Below, piece by piece: positions 24,865-32,327 of a DNA stretch of 32,587 bases. The stretch spans positions 1 through 32,587 of the forward strand of contig JAAEQG010001366.1 in the NCBI GenBank assembly GCA_024231775.1, given 5' to 3'. The stretch's first letter is position 1. Each line of letters opens with the position of its first letter. Both the position numbers and the translations under genes were made by a program. The notes beneath the pieces were generated by a model. The model saw nothing but the letters and a program-made list of their open reading frames with translations, did not search any database and was not told the DNA's origin. The stretch is from a bacterium (GTDB lineage: Bacteria > Planctomycetota > Phycisphaerae > UBA1845).

Positions 24865-26616
24865 TCAGCGGATCCACCTCATTCGACCGACGTTGGGGAT
24901 GATCCCCAGCCGATCGAGCACCGGGATGTGTGCGGAGCGATGCCCGCTGGGCCAATACACAAAGAAGGCTCGTCCGATCAACTGGTCCCGCGCCACGGTC
25001 CCCAGTTGATAGTCCTCCCCCCGGGCGGACAAGTGCTCGCCCACCACCGACCAAAGCCGCGAGTCCCCACTGGCAGGGCTATTGTCGCCCAGCATGAAGA
25101 ACTCACCCTCGCGCAGCAGTATCGGATTCCCCGTACCTCCCCAGACCGTTCCGGTAAGCCCGGACACCGCCGACAGACGATCAATCCGCACCCTCCGCGG
25201 AGAACGATAGTACACGTCCCGCTCCACGACAACGTGAGTCAGTACCATGGCGGCACCGCGGGCGAACATCCGGACTGGTTCGCTCGCAACCTGAGGCCGC
25301 AGAGTACGCAGAGTGGCAAGGTCCGGTGCAAACTGATCCGGCGTTGTGGCCAGGAACTCCTCACCGTCAAGGCTGAGCGCAACGCGGTAGTCGAGGCACT
25401 GGAGATCGACAACGACGCCTGCTCCCGGCTCGAACGGCGCCAGCCGCTCGGTGGCCAGCGGTTCTTCCTCGTGGGGCGGATCGCCCTGAGTCTCGTACAG
25501 GTTAACGCAACCGTCGGAACGCAGCTCCGCCCAAAACGAGCGTCCGCGCTTCGAGAGGTTCAACAGTAGAGCGCTCTCGCCTGAATCCCACGTGGCGACG
25601 AACCGGAGACGGAAATCGGTCACCCCGCACGATTCCCCCGGATCGCGGATGTTGTACGCAACCCGGTCGGTCGCCTGCTTGCCCCGCAGGATCAGCCCGG
25701 CGTATGACTCCCCTCCGGCGAAACGCAGTTTTCGACCACCCGCGTCCCAGGCCGCCGTCTCCGGGGCAATCGGCGCCCAGTGCGGCTGACCGGAATCAAG
25801 CGTCCGCGGCGGAAAATCGTGGTTGTAGAGCACGGTCCACAGTGCACTCTGGGCCAGAGGGGTCTTGCGGCAGATCTGCATTTCCTGCCCCAACTCGTCG
25901 AGAACGGCAGGCCATCTCTTGCGCAAGCGGGCTTCGATGGCCCCCGCCTCCGCACTGCGTCCGTTCGGGGAACTGCGGCGCAGGTACTTCGCGTGACGGG
26001 CATCCTCCAACGCTGCGCGGGTCTGCTCTGAAAGCTGATCGAGGGGCGTGGCGTACACATCACCGTCGACGATCTCGAGCACCTCGTTCGGCACGCCCAC
26101 CATGCGCTTGATGAAATTGGTCACCCCGTCGATGGAATCCTGGTCGCTGGGGTCCTTGAACAGGGTCACGTCCCAGCGCTTCGGCCCCAGCCACTCGCTG
26201 CCGATGTCGTAAGGCCATTTGAGCGCCAGAATCCGGTCCCCCGCCTCGGAGTTCCGTTTCCGATCGTTGATCTCGGTAGTCAGATTGGCGTGTTCGCAGT
26301 TGGGGCACACCGCGGACTCGTCCGGCCCCAGAAGCTGGCGCCGGCGGTGTAGCACACTGGGGTCCGTCAGCCCATAGGCGAACTCCCACCCGCAGTCGGC
26401 ACACAGCATAGTGCCATGCCGACCGTAGAGCGTCGCAGCCATCGACCCGGTGGGGATGACGAACGCTTCGATGATAAACGCCCGGAACACGAAGGCCAGA
26501 ATGAACGCGACCACAATGGAATCTGCGGTCTCCCGGGCACCTTCCGTCGGTGGCTCCGGAGAACTCAACGTGTCGCGGAGGCCATCGTTGTGGGCGGGGA
26601 TGGGCATCTCGGTCAT
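24865..26616 (-). CDS. lepB: Signal peptidase I with zinc-ribbon and large jelly-roll-like insertion
   Basis: The product has 583 residues, about twice the usual length. A membrane helix (about 31-52) precedes the catalytic box PTGSMAATL with nucleophile S58; the usual proline of GSMxPTL is alanine here. A four-cysteine ribbon follows (C72, C75 and C104, C107). The general base is K160 in NFIKRMVGVPNEVLEI. The last conserved box, FMLGDNSPASGDSRLW, lies at about 507-522 and the fold closes with LIGRAFFVYWPSGH. Between about 180 and 500 lies an insertion whose central part (WDAGGRKLRFAGGESYAGLI to LTHVVVERDVYY) resembles a concanavalin/laminin-G-like sandwich. The enzyme cuts signal peptides at the outer face of the inner membrane. 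The ATG at 26616 follows an AGGCGAGA; the upstream extension lacks family character. All catalytic residues are present, so activity is expected. Confidence 0.93.
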   Translation of the reverse strand: MTEMPIPAHNDGLRDTLSSPEPPTEGARETADSIVVAFILAFVFRAFIIEAFVIPTGSMAATLYGRHGTMLCADCGWEFAYGLTDPSVLHRRRQLLGPDESAVCPNCEHANLTTEINDRKRNSEAGDRILALKWPYDIGSEWLGPKRWDVTLFKDPSDQDSIDGVTNFIKRMVGVPNEVLEIVDGDVYATPLDQLSEQTRAALEDARHAKYLRRSSPNGRSAEAGAIEARLRKRWPAVLDELGQEMQICRKTPLAQSALWTVLYNHDFPPRTLDSGQPHWAPIAPETAAWDAGGRKLRFAGGESYAGLILRGKQATDRVAYNIRDPGESCGVTDFRLRFVATWDSGESALLLNLSKRGRSFWAELRSDGCVNLYETQGDPPHEEEPLATERLAPFEPGAGVVVDLQCLDYRVALSLDGEEFLATTPDQFAPDLATLRTLRPQVASEPVRMFARGAAMVLTHVVVERDVYYRSPRRVRIDRLSAVSGLTGTVWGGTGNPILLREGEFFMLGDNSPASGDSRLWSVVGEHLSARGEDYQLGTVARDQLIGRAFFVYWPSGHRSAHIPVLDRLGIIPNVGRMRWIR

Positions 26617-27164
26617 GATTCTCGCCTGGCTGCCGGTGACGGCGGATCCACACTCTCTCTGCTCCCGCCACTGACGGGCAGAAGGCGGAATAGTAGTGCT
26701 ATTTCCAGAAAGGTGCCACCGCCTTCGGTGCGGCGGGACGCCCATTCTCAGCAGCCCACCGCCCTCTCAGGTGCATGGATGAGGGTCGACGTACCCCGGA
26801 CCAGAATCGGTACGACTGCTTTGGAGACGACACTTGCGTGATATCGGCAAGACAGGAAGCACCGTCCAGACCACGACACGCGGTAATCCCACGAGCTCCA
26901 GGCGTGGCTGTGCTACCCGAGAATGTGGAAGTCGATCACCCTCCAGCCAAACAGCATCGCTTCGACGCCGATCACCGCGAAGAGCGCCACCGACCGCGCC
27001 TCTTGCCTGACATGAGCCAGTAGGATGAAGACCTACAGCGGCGCTCAGCGCAAACGCTTCCTCAGGGACCTAGGATGATCCTCCGGGATAACCACCAGCC
27101 AGCCCGGGAACATCAGCCCCGCCCTGTCTTGGACGGGAGCAAGGAACCGGGCGGATGGCCCGCG
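26617..27164. other. Long spacer upstream of the signal peptidase gene
   Basis: This 548-base spacer has no well-supported gene. On the minus strand a short open frame (26913-27032) would encode a hydrophobic peptide reading VALFAVIGVEAMLFGWRVIDF. It could begin at a GTG at 26990, giving 25 residues, but it lacks a clear ribosome-binding site. No promoter close to consensus was found. Confidence 0.3.
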
Positions 27165-28052
27165 CTACGGGGTCGCCTTCGCGAACGCCAATCCGAGCTC
27201 GGGAACCGTGAACACGTTGGCATGGTGCGGGGAAACCTGCAGAGCCCCCTGCTCGACCAGATAGATCTCCACACGCCGATTGTGTGCCCGGCTGTCCGCG
27301 GTGTCGTTGGACGCAACCGGACGGTACTCACCATAGCCCATCACCCCGACGCGGGCGGCGTCGTAGCCACCCTGAAGGATGATTCCCGAAACCGAAATGG
27401 CCCGGTGAACCGACAGGTGCCAGTTGGTCGGATGCAGCTTGGCGGTCGACTCCCTGGCGATGCGGCGATCATCCGTATGGCCCACGATGACTACCTCGAA
27501 TCCAGCCGCTGCGGGCGAACTCAGGATCTCACCAAAACGACTCAACGATGCCTTGGCGGTATCTTTGACGACGTCGCTGCCCAAGATGAACAGGACATCC
27601 GATTTCCACTTGATCGCCCCGGTCGCCTCGTTGTAGTCCACGTCGTTGGGATACTGATTCGCGAACTCACTGAGCGCCGAGTCCAACGCCGCGGGCAGAC
27701 GGGTCTCCTTGAGCACGATCGGGTCGGTGGGCATCCCCCGCGAGGCCAACTCGCGCAGAGTTTGTTCCGCCAGCGAGGCGGCTTCGTCCAGCCGATCATT
27801 CTCGCGCTGCAGACTGGCGATTAGCTGATTCTTGGTCTCCAGCTCTCGCTCGCCGGCGGTGAGCCGGGTGCGCATGCTGTCGGCCAGGGTACGCGCATCG
27901 TACAACTCGGTCTCCATCTGGGATTTTTCCGCCAGCGCGGTCCGATGCGACATTTCGAGCTGGCGGTACTCCTCCAGCGTCTTGCATCCCCCCACCGCCG
28001 GAACGACAAGACCGATAACCATCAATCCGATCCACCACTGGCCCTTCTTCAT
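27165..28052 (-). CDS. OmpA/MotB-like peptidoglycan-binding lipoprotein with coiled coil
   Basis: The product has 295 residues. The ATG at 28052 follows GGAGG with a six-base spacer. A signal peptide ends AVGGC with C23 the lipidation site. Residues about 25-110 are a heptad-like coiled coil (LEEYRQLEMSHRTALAEKSQ to RENDRLDEAASLAEQTLREL). The OmpA C-terminal domain spans about 150-270: IKWKSDVLFILGSDVVKD, VVIVGHTDDRRI, then RAISVSGIILQGGYDAARVGVMGYGEYRPVA and a closing NRRVEIYL. GHTDD and NRRVEIYL hold the residues that usually grip diaminopimelate in peptidoglycan. It probably tethers an outer or inner membrane to the wall. The absence of a MotB transmembrane helix argues against a flagellar stator. 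The layout is closer to planctomycete envelope linkers. Confidence 0.88.
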   Translation of the reverse strand: MKKGQWWIGLMVIGLVVPAVGGCKTLEEYRQLEMSHRTALAEKSQMETELYDARTLADSMRTRLTAGERELETKNQLIASLQRENDRLDEAASLAEQTLRELASRGMPTDPIVLKETRLPAALDSALSEFANQYPNDVDYNEATGAIKWKSDVLFILGSDVVKDTAKASLSRFGEILSSPAAAGFEVVIVGHTDDRRIARESTAKLHPTNWHLSVHRAISVSGIILQGGYDAARVGVMGYGEYRPVASNDTADSRAHNRRVEIYLVEQGALQVSPHHANVFTVPELGLAFAKATP

Positions 28053-28273
28053 CGCACACCTCCCGTGCTGATACCTGGAAAGTCTAACGCTGCACACAAC
28101 AGGCCGTAGCGGCCCACGGATCCCTACCCCACCACACAGTCAGTCGGATTCAGCTACGCCGAGAGGATGAACGCCCACCGTCATCGACGGAACGCGCCGC
28201 CTCTTGCCCCTCCTTCGAGCCGCTCCGCCCGCCCAGCGACCAACCACAACGTCTGCGCCGCCTCCGGGCTGAA

Positions 28274-29218
28274 TCAGCTCGTGGCACGCTTGCCCAGGAC
28301 GAAGCCGACCGCCCCCGCGATCCCCGTGACCACCAGCGCGCCCAGACCGAACATCCACAGCTTGCCGAATACGAAGTCAACCACCGGCAGAGAGCCGCCG
28401 CGCAGACTGGCCGCCACCGCCAGTCCCGCAAAACCGAGCACCGCCATCGCCACCAAGAGCAAACCGGTCAACGCCGCACTCACCGCGTCGGGGCTGAACT
28501 CGAACCGAGTGACCGCCGTTACCGAAGGGGCTGCTGATTCCGCCTCGTCTTCAGATGCCGCAGCTACGCCGGTCCCCGCCAAAATCTCGTCACCCTCCGG
28601 TGCGTCAGGAAGGACACCCTCCAGACCGGCGCGGGTCGAATCACCCATGTCCGGAGCGGCTTCGTCTTCGTCACCGGGATAAATCTCGTCGAGCAGTTCC
28701 GCCCCGAGCGAAGTGTCGTCGCTTTCGCGGGTCAGATCGAGCAGGCCCGAACCACTCCCCACGCCTTCGATGCCCAGACCGCCGGCGCTGGCTCCGGAGA
28801 CCACCGTCTGGGCCAGGGGATCAGCCAGACCATCGATCTCCTCCGCCTCGTCGAACACGCTGATGCCAACCGAGGTCACCACCGTTCCGTTCTTCTTGGC
28901 TTCCTCGCCCTCCTGCCCCGCCGCGGTGTCGTCCAGGTCGGCCTCTTCGAGGCTCATCATGTCCCCGGTCGAGCCCATCTTCACGTCGATGGTCGATTCC
29001 TCAGCCGGTTCCAACACCAACTCGCCGCTGCCCGACTGAGCGGACGGATCGAGAGAGAGTTCACCCGCCAGGGCGTCGACTTCTTCGACCTTGTAGTTGG
29101 ACTTCCCTGCGTCGCGAAACTCGCGCAGCTTCGCCTGACGGACCAAGTCTTTGATTTGGTCCTCACTCATGCTGAGTTTGTCACAGGTTTCCTGAACGCT
29201 GTAGAACATCTTCGCCAT
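28274..29218 (-). CDS. Membrane protein with N-terminal MerR/excisionase-like HTH
   Basis: The product has 314 residues. Residues 1-55 read as a helix-turn-helix of the excisionase/MerR-N type (FYSVQETCDKLSMSEDQIKDLVRQAKLREFRD... YKVEEVDAL). Next come about 180 very acidic, serine/glycine/alanine-rich residues with no regular pattern, likely disordered. Two transmembrane helices close the protein: LTGLLLVAMAVLGFAGLAVA and MFGLGALVVTGIAGAVGFVL. The HTH would face the cytosol. I recall this architecture in Phycisphaerae genomes but know of no tested function; a membrane-tethered DNA-binding or protein-binding adaptor is an inference. It follows the small membrane protein gene by 35 bases and is probably cotranscribed. 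GGAG lies 12 bases before the ATG. Confidence 0.85.
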   Translation of the reverse strand: MAKMFYSVQETCDKLSMSEDQIKDLVRQAKLREFRDAGKSNYKVEEVDALAGELSLDPSAQSGSGELVLEPAEESTIDVKMGSTGDMMSLEEADLDDTAAGQEGEEAKKNGTVVTSVGISVFDEAEEIDGLADPLAQTVVSGASAGGLGIEGVGSGSGLLDLTRESDDTSLGAELLDEIYPGDEDEAAPDMGDSTRAGLEGVLPDAPEGDEILAGTGVAAASEDEAESAAPSVTAVTRFEFSPDAVSAALTGLLLVAMAVLGFAGLAVAASLRGGSLPVVDFVFGKLWMFGLGALVVTGIAGAVGFVLGKRATS

Positions 29219-29253
29219 GATCGAATTTCACTCCGTCCACTCGAGCGTGAACG

Positions 29254-29715
29254 CTAATCCTCTCTGGCCCCTGCTTCCTGCAACCGCCGGGTCCGCTCAA
29301 TCTCCACTAGACTCTCGACCTCCCGCGGCGTCGGTTCACCGACGTTGAACTCTTCCAGGTAGCGATCGTACCGCCACGAACGGGCCGCCAGCAGGCGCAA
29401 ACTCCCCCTCCCCTCATCCCATTCATAGCACCAGATCGTACCGGCGTCTACATCCACCATGAACACGCCGTAGGTGTTCTTGGTCACCTGCCCGGTAAAC
29501 GCAAACACCCCCCGAGCCCCCGCATGCGCTACCGCCTGCCCGAACGCGGGGTTGGCCACCGGAGCGTCCAAATCAAGAACCTGGGAACAGGCGATGAACG
29601 CCAAGGAGACGGCGATCAACCACACGGCAGCATGGGGCAACCGAGAAGTCGGACCGGGCGACGCCGGCTCGGGCGCCACCACCGATCGGCCAGAATGCTG
29701 CGGAGAGTCAGCCAA
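29254..29715 (-). CDS. Small membrane-anchored conserved protein
   Basis: The product has 153 residues. The only plausible upstream start is TTG at 29715; GTG codons at residues 12-13 are alternatives, so the N-terminus is uncertain. A hydrophobic stretch VWLIAVSLAFIAC near residues 31-43 could be a membrane anchor or, with the cysteine, a lipoprotein signal. The C-terminal domain is well-formed: GARGVFAFTGQ, YGVFMVDVDAGTIWCYEWDE, LRLLAARSWRYDRYLEEFN. It resembles a small beta-rich unit seen, as I recall, in planctomycete genomes with no assigned function. A minus-strand promoter lies about 50 bases upstream, and the HTH membrane protein gene follows by 35 bases. The two are likely partners in one operon. 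Confidence 0.75.
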   Translation of the reverse strand: MADSPQHSGRSVVAPEPASPGPTSRLPHAAVWLIAVSLAFIACSQVLDLDAPVANPAFGQAVAHAGARGVFAFTGQVTKNTYGVFMVDVDAGTIWCYEWDEGRGSLRLLAARSWRYDRYLEEFNVGEPTPREVESLVEIERTRRLQEAGARED

Positions 29716-29765
29716 GGGATGAATCCATCAACGCGGGACACGGACCGTCTTCCGGGCACGCGGGC

Positions 29766-29793
29766 ATTATAACCCCACCCGGACGCCCCACAA
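29766..29793 (-). promoter_or_regulatory. Predicted promoter of the small membrane protein - HTH operon
   Basis: On the minus strand a perfect TATAAT (29771-29766) follows TTGTGG (29793-29788) with 16-base spacing. Transcription would start near 29759, about 45 bases before the TTG start of the first gene. Confidence 0.55.
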
Positions 29794-29911
29794 GTCGTGG
29801 GGAGCAGGCGCGTGACAGTTCACAGGCGGGCTTCTGAGCGTTCTGTCGCCGAGCGATTGGCTCCGCGAGATCATCGCCGCGCGAGCATCGCCGCGTCTGG
29901 ACGATCCGCCT

Positions 29912-30090
29912 CGCCCTGAAAGGGCGCACTATGACAGCCCAGGGCAACGCCCTGGGACGGGATTGCCCGATGCAACGCAAGCCCTGAAAGGGCGAAGTAA
30001 AGCTATGCCGCCCTTTCAGGGCTTGTGTCTGTCTCGGTCACGAGGCCCCAGGGCGTTGCCCTGGGCTGGTCTATGACGCCCCGTCGGGGC
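29912..30090. repeat. REP/BIME-like nested palindrome cluster
   Basis: Nested inverted repeats are seen. Inner arms at 29979-29994 and 30009-30024 (16 bases, perfect) flank a 14-base loop. Outer arms at 29935-29956 and 30047-30068 (22 bases, perfect) surround them. Both outer arms are themselves near-palindromes built on CCAGGGC..GCCCTGG. A second copy of GCCCTGAAAGGGCG lies at 29912-29926, and GCCCC/GGGGC at 30078-30090. The motif GCCCTGAAAGGGCG resembles interspersed repeats of environmental bacteria. It occupies the 500-base gap between two divergent genes, which otherwise holds their promoters. Confidence 0.8.
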
Positions 30091-30184
30091 TGCTCGATGC
30101 GTTGGCAACATGAACGCGCTGTGGGCCGCATCAGCCCGCCCATTCTGTCATGCACCCGTGGGGGGCAGGCTTCGTAGGCCTCCG

Positions 30185-30212
30185 TTGACAGATGATTCCG
30201 CCACCCTACCAT
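30185..30212 (+). promoter_or_regulatory. Predicted promoter of the exported unknown protein
   Basis: A perfect TTGACA (30185-30190) is followed after 16 bases by TACCAT (30207-30212). The start site would be near 30219, immediately before an ATG at 30220 and 18 bases before the preferred ATG at 30238. Confidence 0.5.
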
Positions 30213-30237
30213 ATGCAGCATGTACGTACGCAGCACC

Positions 30238-30882
30238 ATGAAACGGCGAATCCCCAGTGCGGTGCTGGCGGTCAGCCTGGCCGCCGCCACAGCCATGGCA
30301 GCGCCCGAACCCAGCATGGCCCCCAAGAGTTGGGAGCTGGAGTTCCGGTTCCACGATCCGGCGCGCATCGCGGTCACCCTCCCCGGCGACACCCGCCCCA
30401 CCACGTTCTGGTACATGATCTACACGGTGACCAACCGGACTGACCGCGAAGTGGACTTCTACCCCCAATTCGACCTGGTGACCGACGGCCTGCGAGTGTT
30501 CCGTAGCGGGGACGAGGTCAGCCCGTCCGTCTTCGACGCCATCCGCCGCCGGCACCACAAGCAGCATCCTTTCCTCTTCGAGCCGCTCAAAGCCAGCGGC
30601 AAACTGCTCCGAGGGACCGATAACTCCCGAACATCAGTGGCAATCTTCCGGCAGTTCGACGCCGAAGCCAGCCACTTCACGATTTACGCCGCTGGCCTAT
30701 CCGGCGAGGTGACCCGGGTCGCCAACCCCGCGTTCGACGGCCAGAAACCGCGCACCAACGGAAACACCCCGTTCTTCACCCTTCGCAAGACGCTGGCGAT
30801 CGAGTATGATATTCCCGGAGATCTGGTATCCCGAAAACGAGCAGCCCCTATTCGGGCCGGTCGTCGATGGGTAATGCGTTAG
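30238..30882 (+). CDS. Exported protein of unknown function
   Basis: The product has 214 residues from the ATG at 30238, which gives a textbook signal peptide ([21 protein letters not shown], then APEPS). An in-frame ATG at 30220 adds six residues and would make the mRNA leaderless; neither has a ribosome-binding site. The mature protein begins [20 protein letters not shown] and contains [20 protein letters not shown], a beta-sandwich-like strand pattern in which a fixed N-x-T spacing recalls secreted Ig-like folds. The C-terminal part has [16 protein letters not shown]. No catalytic motif is seen. Planctomycete relatives with the WYMIYTVTN segment come to mind, but no function. It lies upstream of rpmA on the same strand with a 76-base gap. 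Confidence 0.78.
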   Translation: MKRRIPSAVLAVSLAAATAMAAPEPSMAPKSWELEFRFHDPARIAVTLPGDTRPTTFWYMIYTVTNRTDREVDFYPQFDLVTDGLRVFRSGDEVSPSVFDAIRRRHHKQHPFLFEPLKASGKLLRGTDNSRTSVAIFRQFDAEASHFTIYAAGLSGEVTRVANPAFDGQKPRTNGNTPFFTLRKTLAIEYDIPGDLVSRKRAAPIRAGRRWVMR

Positions 30883-30924
30883 CATCTTGCGGATCTCCGG
30901 GCAATGCGAAACGTAGGTTGAAAA

Positions 30925-30941
30925 CCGATCTGTAGGATCGG
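30925..30941 (+). other. Small hairpin in the rpmA leader
   Basis: CCGATC and GATCGG pair around TGTAG, ending just before GGAG of the rpmA ribosome-binding site. It could act in translational control of L27. Confidence 0.3.
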
Positions 30942-30958
30942 TAGTCGGAGAACAACGG

Positions 30959-31198
30959 ATGGCACACAAGAAGGGCCAAGGGGCGACCCGCAACGGGCGA
31001 GACAGCGGACCGCAGTTCCGCGGCGTCAAACGGTTCGGCGGAGAACGCGTGACCACAGGGACGATCATCGTGCGCCAGTGCGGAACGCCTTTCAAACCCG
31101 GGCGGCACGTAGGTCGCGGACGAGACGATACGCTCTTTGCGCTGGTGGATGGAACCGTGCGCTATCAGGGGCGCAACATCAACGTCGATCCCGCCTAG
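30959..31198 (+). CDS. rpmA: 50S ribosomal protein L27
   Basis: The product has 79 residues, slightly short of the usual 84-90. The N-terminus [16 protein letters not shown] is the conserved L27 start that reaches the peptidyl-transferase centre and contacts the P-site tRNA. It begins directly with AHKKG, so no prepeptide needing the Firmicutes Prp protease is present. [18 protein letters not shown] and the [19 protein letters not shown] segment complete the fold. GGAG precedes the ATG by nine bases. obgE follows, as in most bacteria, but rplU (L21), the normal upstream partner, is missing; an exported unknown protein gene is there instead. Identification is very secure. Confidence 0.97.
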   Translation: MAHKKGQGATRNGRDSGPQFRGVKRFGGERVTTGTIIVRQCGTPFKPGRHVGRGRDDTLFALVDGTVRYQGRNINVDPA

Positions 31199-31230
31199 GA
31201 CACCGCGCAACGGATCATGGATTAGTCTAC

Positions 31231-31264
31231 GGAGGGTGGTCTTGCGACCATCCTCCCTTTTATT
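31231..31264 (+). terminator. Terminator-like hairpin between rpmA and obgE
   Basis: Arms 31231-31241 and 31246-31256 pair over 11 positions (one G-T wobble) around a TTGC loop, followed by CTTTTATT. This is a fair intrinsic terminator or attenuator. Its left arm contains GGAGG, the only good ribosome-binding sequence before obgE. Confidence 0.7.
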
Positions 31265-31274
31265 CGGTGCAACC

Positions 31275-32327
31275 GTGTTCATCGACGAGGCGGAAATATA
31301 TGTCTGCGGCGGCAATGGCGGCGCCGGTTGCGTCAGCTTCCGCCGGGAGCGCTTCCTGCCCAAAGGCGGGCCTGACGGAGGGATCGGGGGCGACGGCGGC
31401 AGCGTGATCCTGGAGGCGGTCGACGGCGTGGACACCCTGCTGGACTTCGCCGGTCGACACCACTGGCGCGCGGACAACGGTCGGCCGGGAATGGGCAAGA
31501 ACATGACCGGCGCCTCGAGTGAGGACCTGCGGGTCCTTCTCCCGCCGGGCACGCTCGTCTACGATCGAGACACCGACCTCCTGTTGAAGGACCTGGCGGT
31601 CGTGGGTGATTTCGTGTGCGTCGCCCAGGGCGGACGCGGGGGACGCGGCAACAAGTCGTTTGCCTCGCCCACCAACCAGACCCCACGCGAAGCGGAACCC
31701 GGCGAACCCGGAGAGGAGCGGTGGCTGCGCCTCGAACTGAAACTCATCGCCGATATCGGTCTGGTGGGGCTGCCCAACGCGGGTAAGAGCACCCTGCTGT
31801 CGCGAATGTCCAAAGCCCGGCCGAAGATCGCCGCCTACCCGTTCACCACCCTCGAACCTCAACTGGGAATCGTCGAGCTGCCCGGGCACCGCCGCTGTGT
31901 CATGGCCGACCTTCCCGGGCTGATCGAGGGCGCCCACCGCGGCGAGGGGCTCGGCGACACATTCCTGAGGCACATTGAGCGTACCCGGGTGCTGCTGCAC
32001 CTGATCGACGCAGCCCCGGTGGGCACGGACACCTCCCCGCTGGAGGCGTACCGCACCGTGCGCCGAGAAATCGAGAGCTACAGCAGCGCCCTGGCCGAAA
32101 AACCGGAGTTCGTCGTCCTCACTAAGCTCGACCTGGTACCAGACCAAGACCTTTGCACGACGCTCGCCGAAGAACTCGACTGCAAAGTCCTGGGGATCAG
32201 CGCGGTGACCGGAGCGCACCTGAAGGAGTTGGGCCAGGTACTCTGGGGATCGATCGCCGACATCCGCCAGGAGACCATGCCGGAGCCCGCTCGCCCCGCA
32301 CCCGATCATCAGACGGATCTGACATGA
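31275..32327 (+). CDS. obgE: GTPase ObgE/CgtA
   Basis: The product has 350 residues from the GTG at 31275 (MFIDEAEIYVCGGNGGAG once translated), matching family N-termini. The glycine-rich Obg domain covers 1-155 (GGPDGGIGGDGG, GGRGGRGNKSF). The GTPase domain has G1 GLPNAGKS (165-172), G2 AYPFTTLEP, G3 DLPGLIE (212-218), G4 TKLD (283-286, threonine in place of the usual asparagine) and G5 SAVTG (309-313). A short C-terminal tail replaces the longer acidic tail of E. coli. Obg GTPases act in late 50S assembly and the stringent response. A TTG at 31242 is in frame, has GGAGG before it, and would add 11 residues; its start lies inside the terminator-like hairpin. coaX overlaps the stop by four bases, implying coupling. 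Confidence 0.95.
   Translation: MFIDEAEIYVCGGNGGAGCVSFRRERFLPKGGPDGGIGGDGGSVILEAVDGVDTLLDFAGRHHWRADNGRPGMGKNMTGASSEDLRVLLPPGTLVYDRDTDLLLKDLAVVGDFVCVAQGGRGGRGNKSFASPTNQTPREAEPGEPGEERWLRLELKLIADIGLVGLPNAGKSTLLSRMSKARPKIAAYPFTTLEPQLGIVELPGHRRCVMADLPGLIEGAHRGEGLGDTFLRHIERTRVLLHLIDAAPVGTDTSPLEAYRTVRREIESYSSALAEKPEFVVLTKLDLVPDQDLCTTLAEELDCKVLGISAVTGAHLKELGQVLWGSIADIRQETMPEPARPAPDHQTDLT

Noticed and set aside
27165-28052. MotB flagellar stator identity for the OmpA-like protein
   Set aside because: It is a lipoprotein without a transmembrane helix, and no motA or other flagellar gene is nearby.
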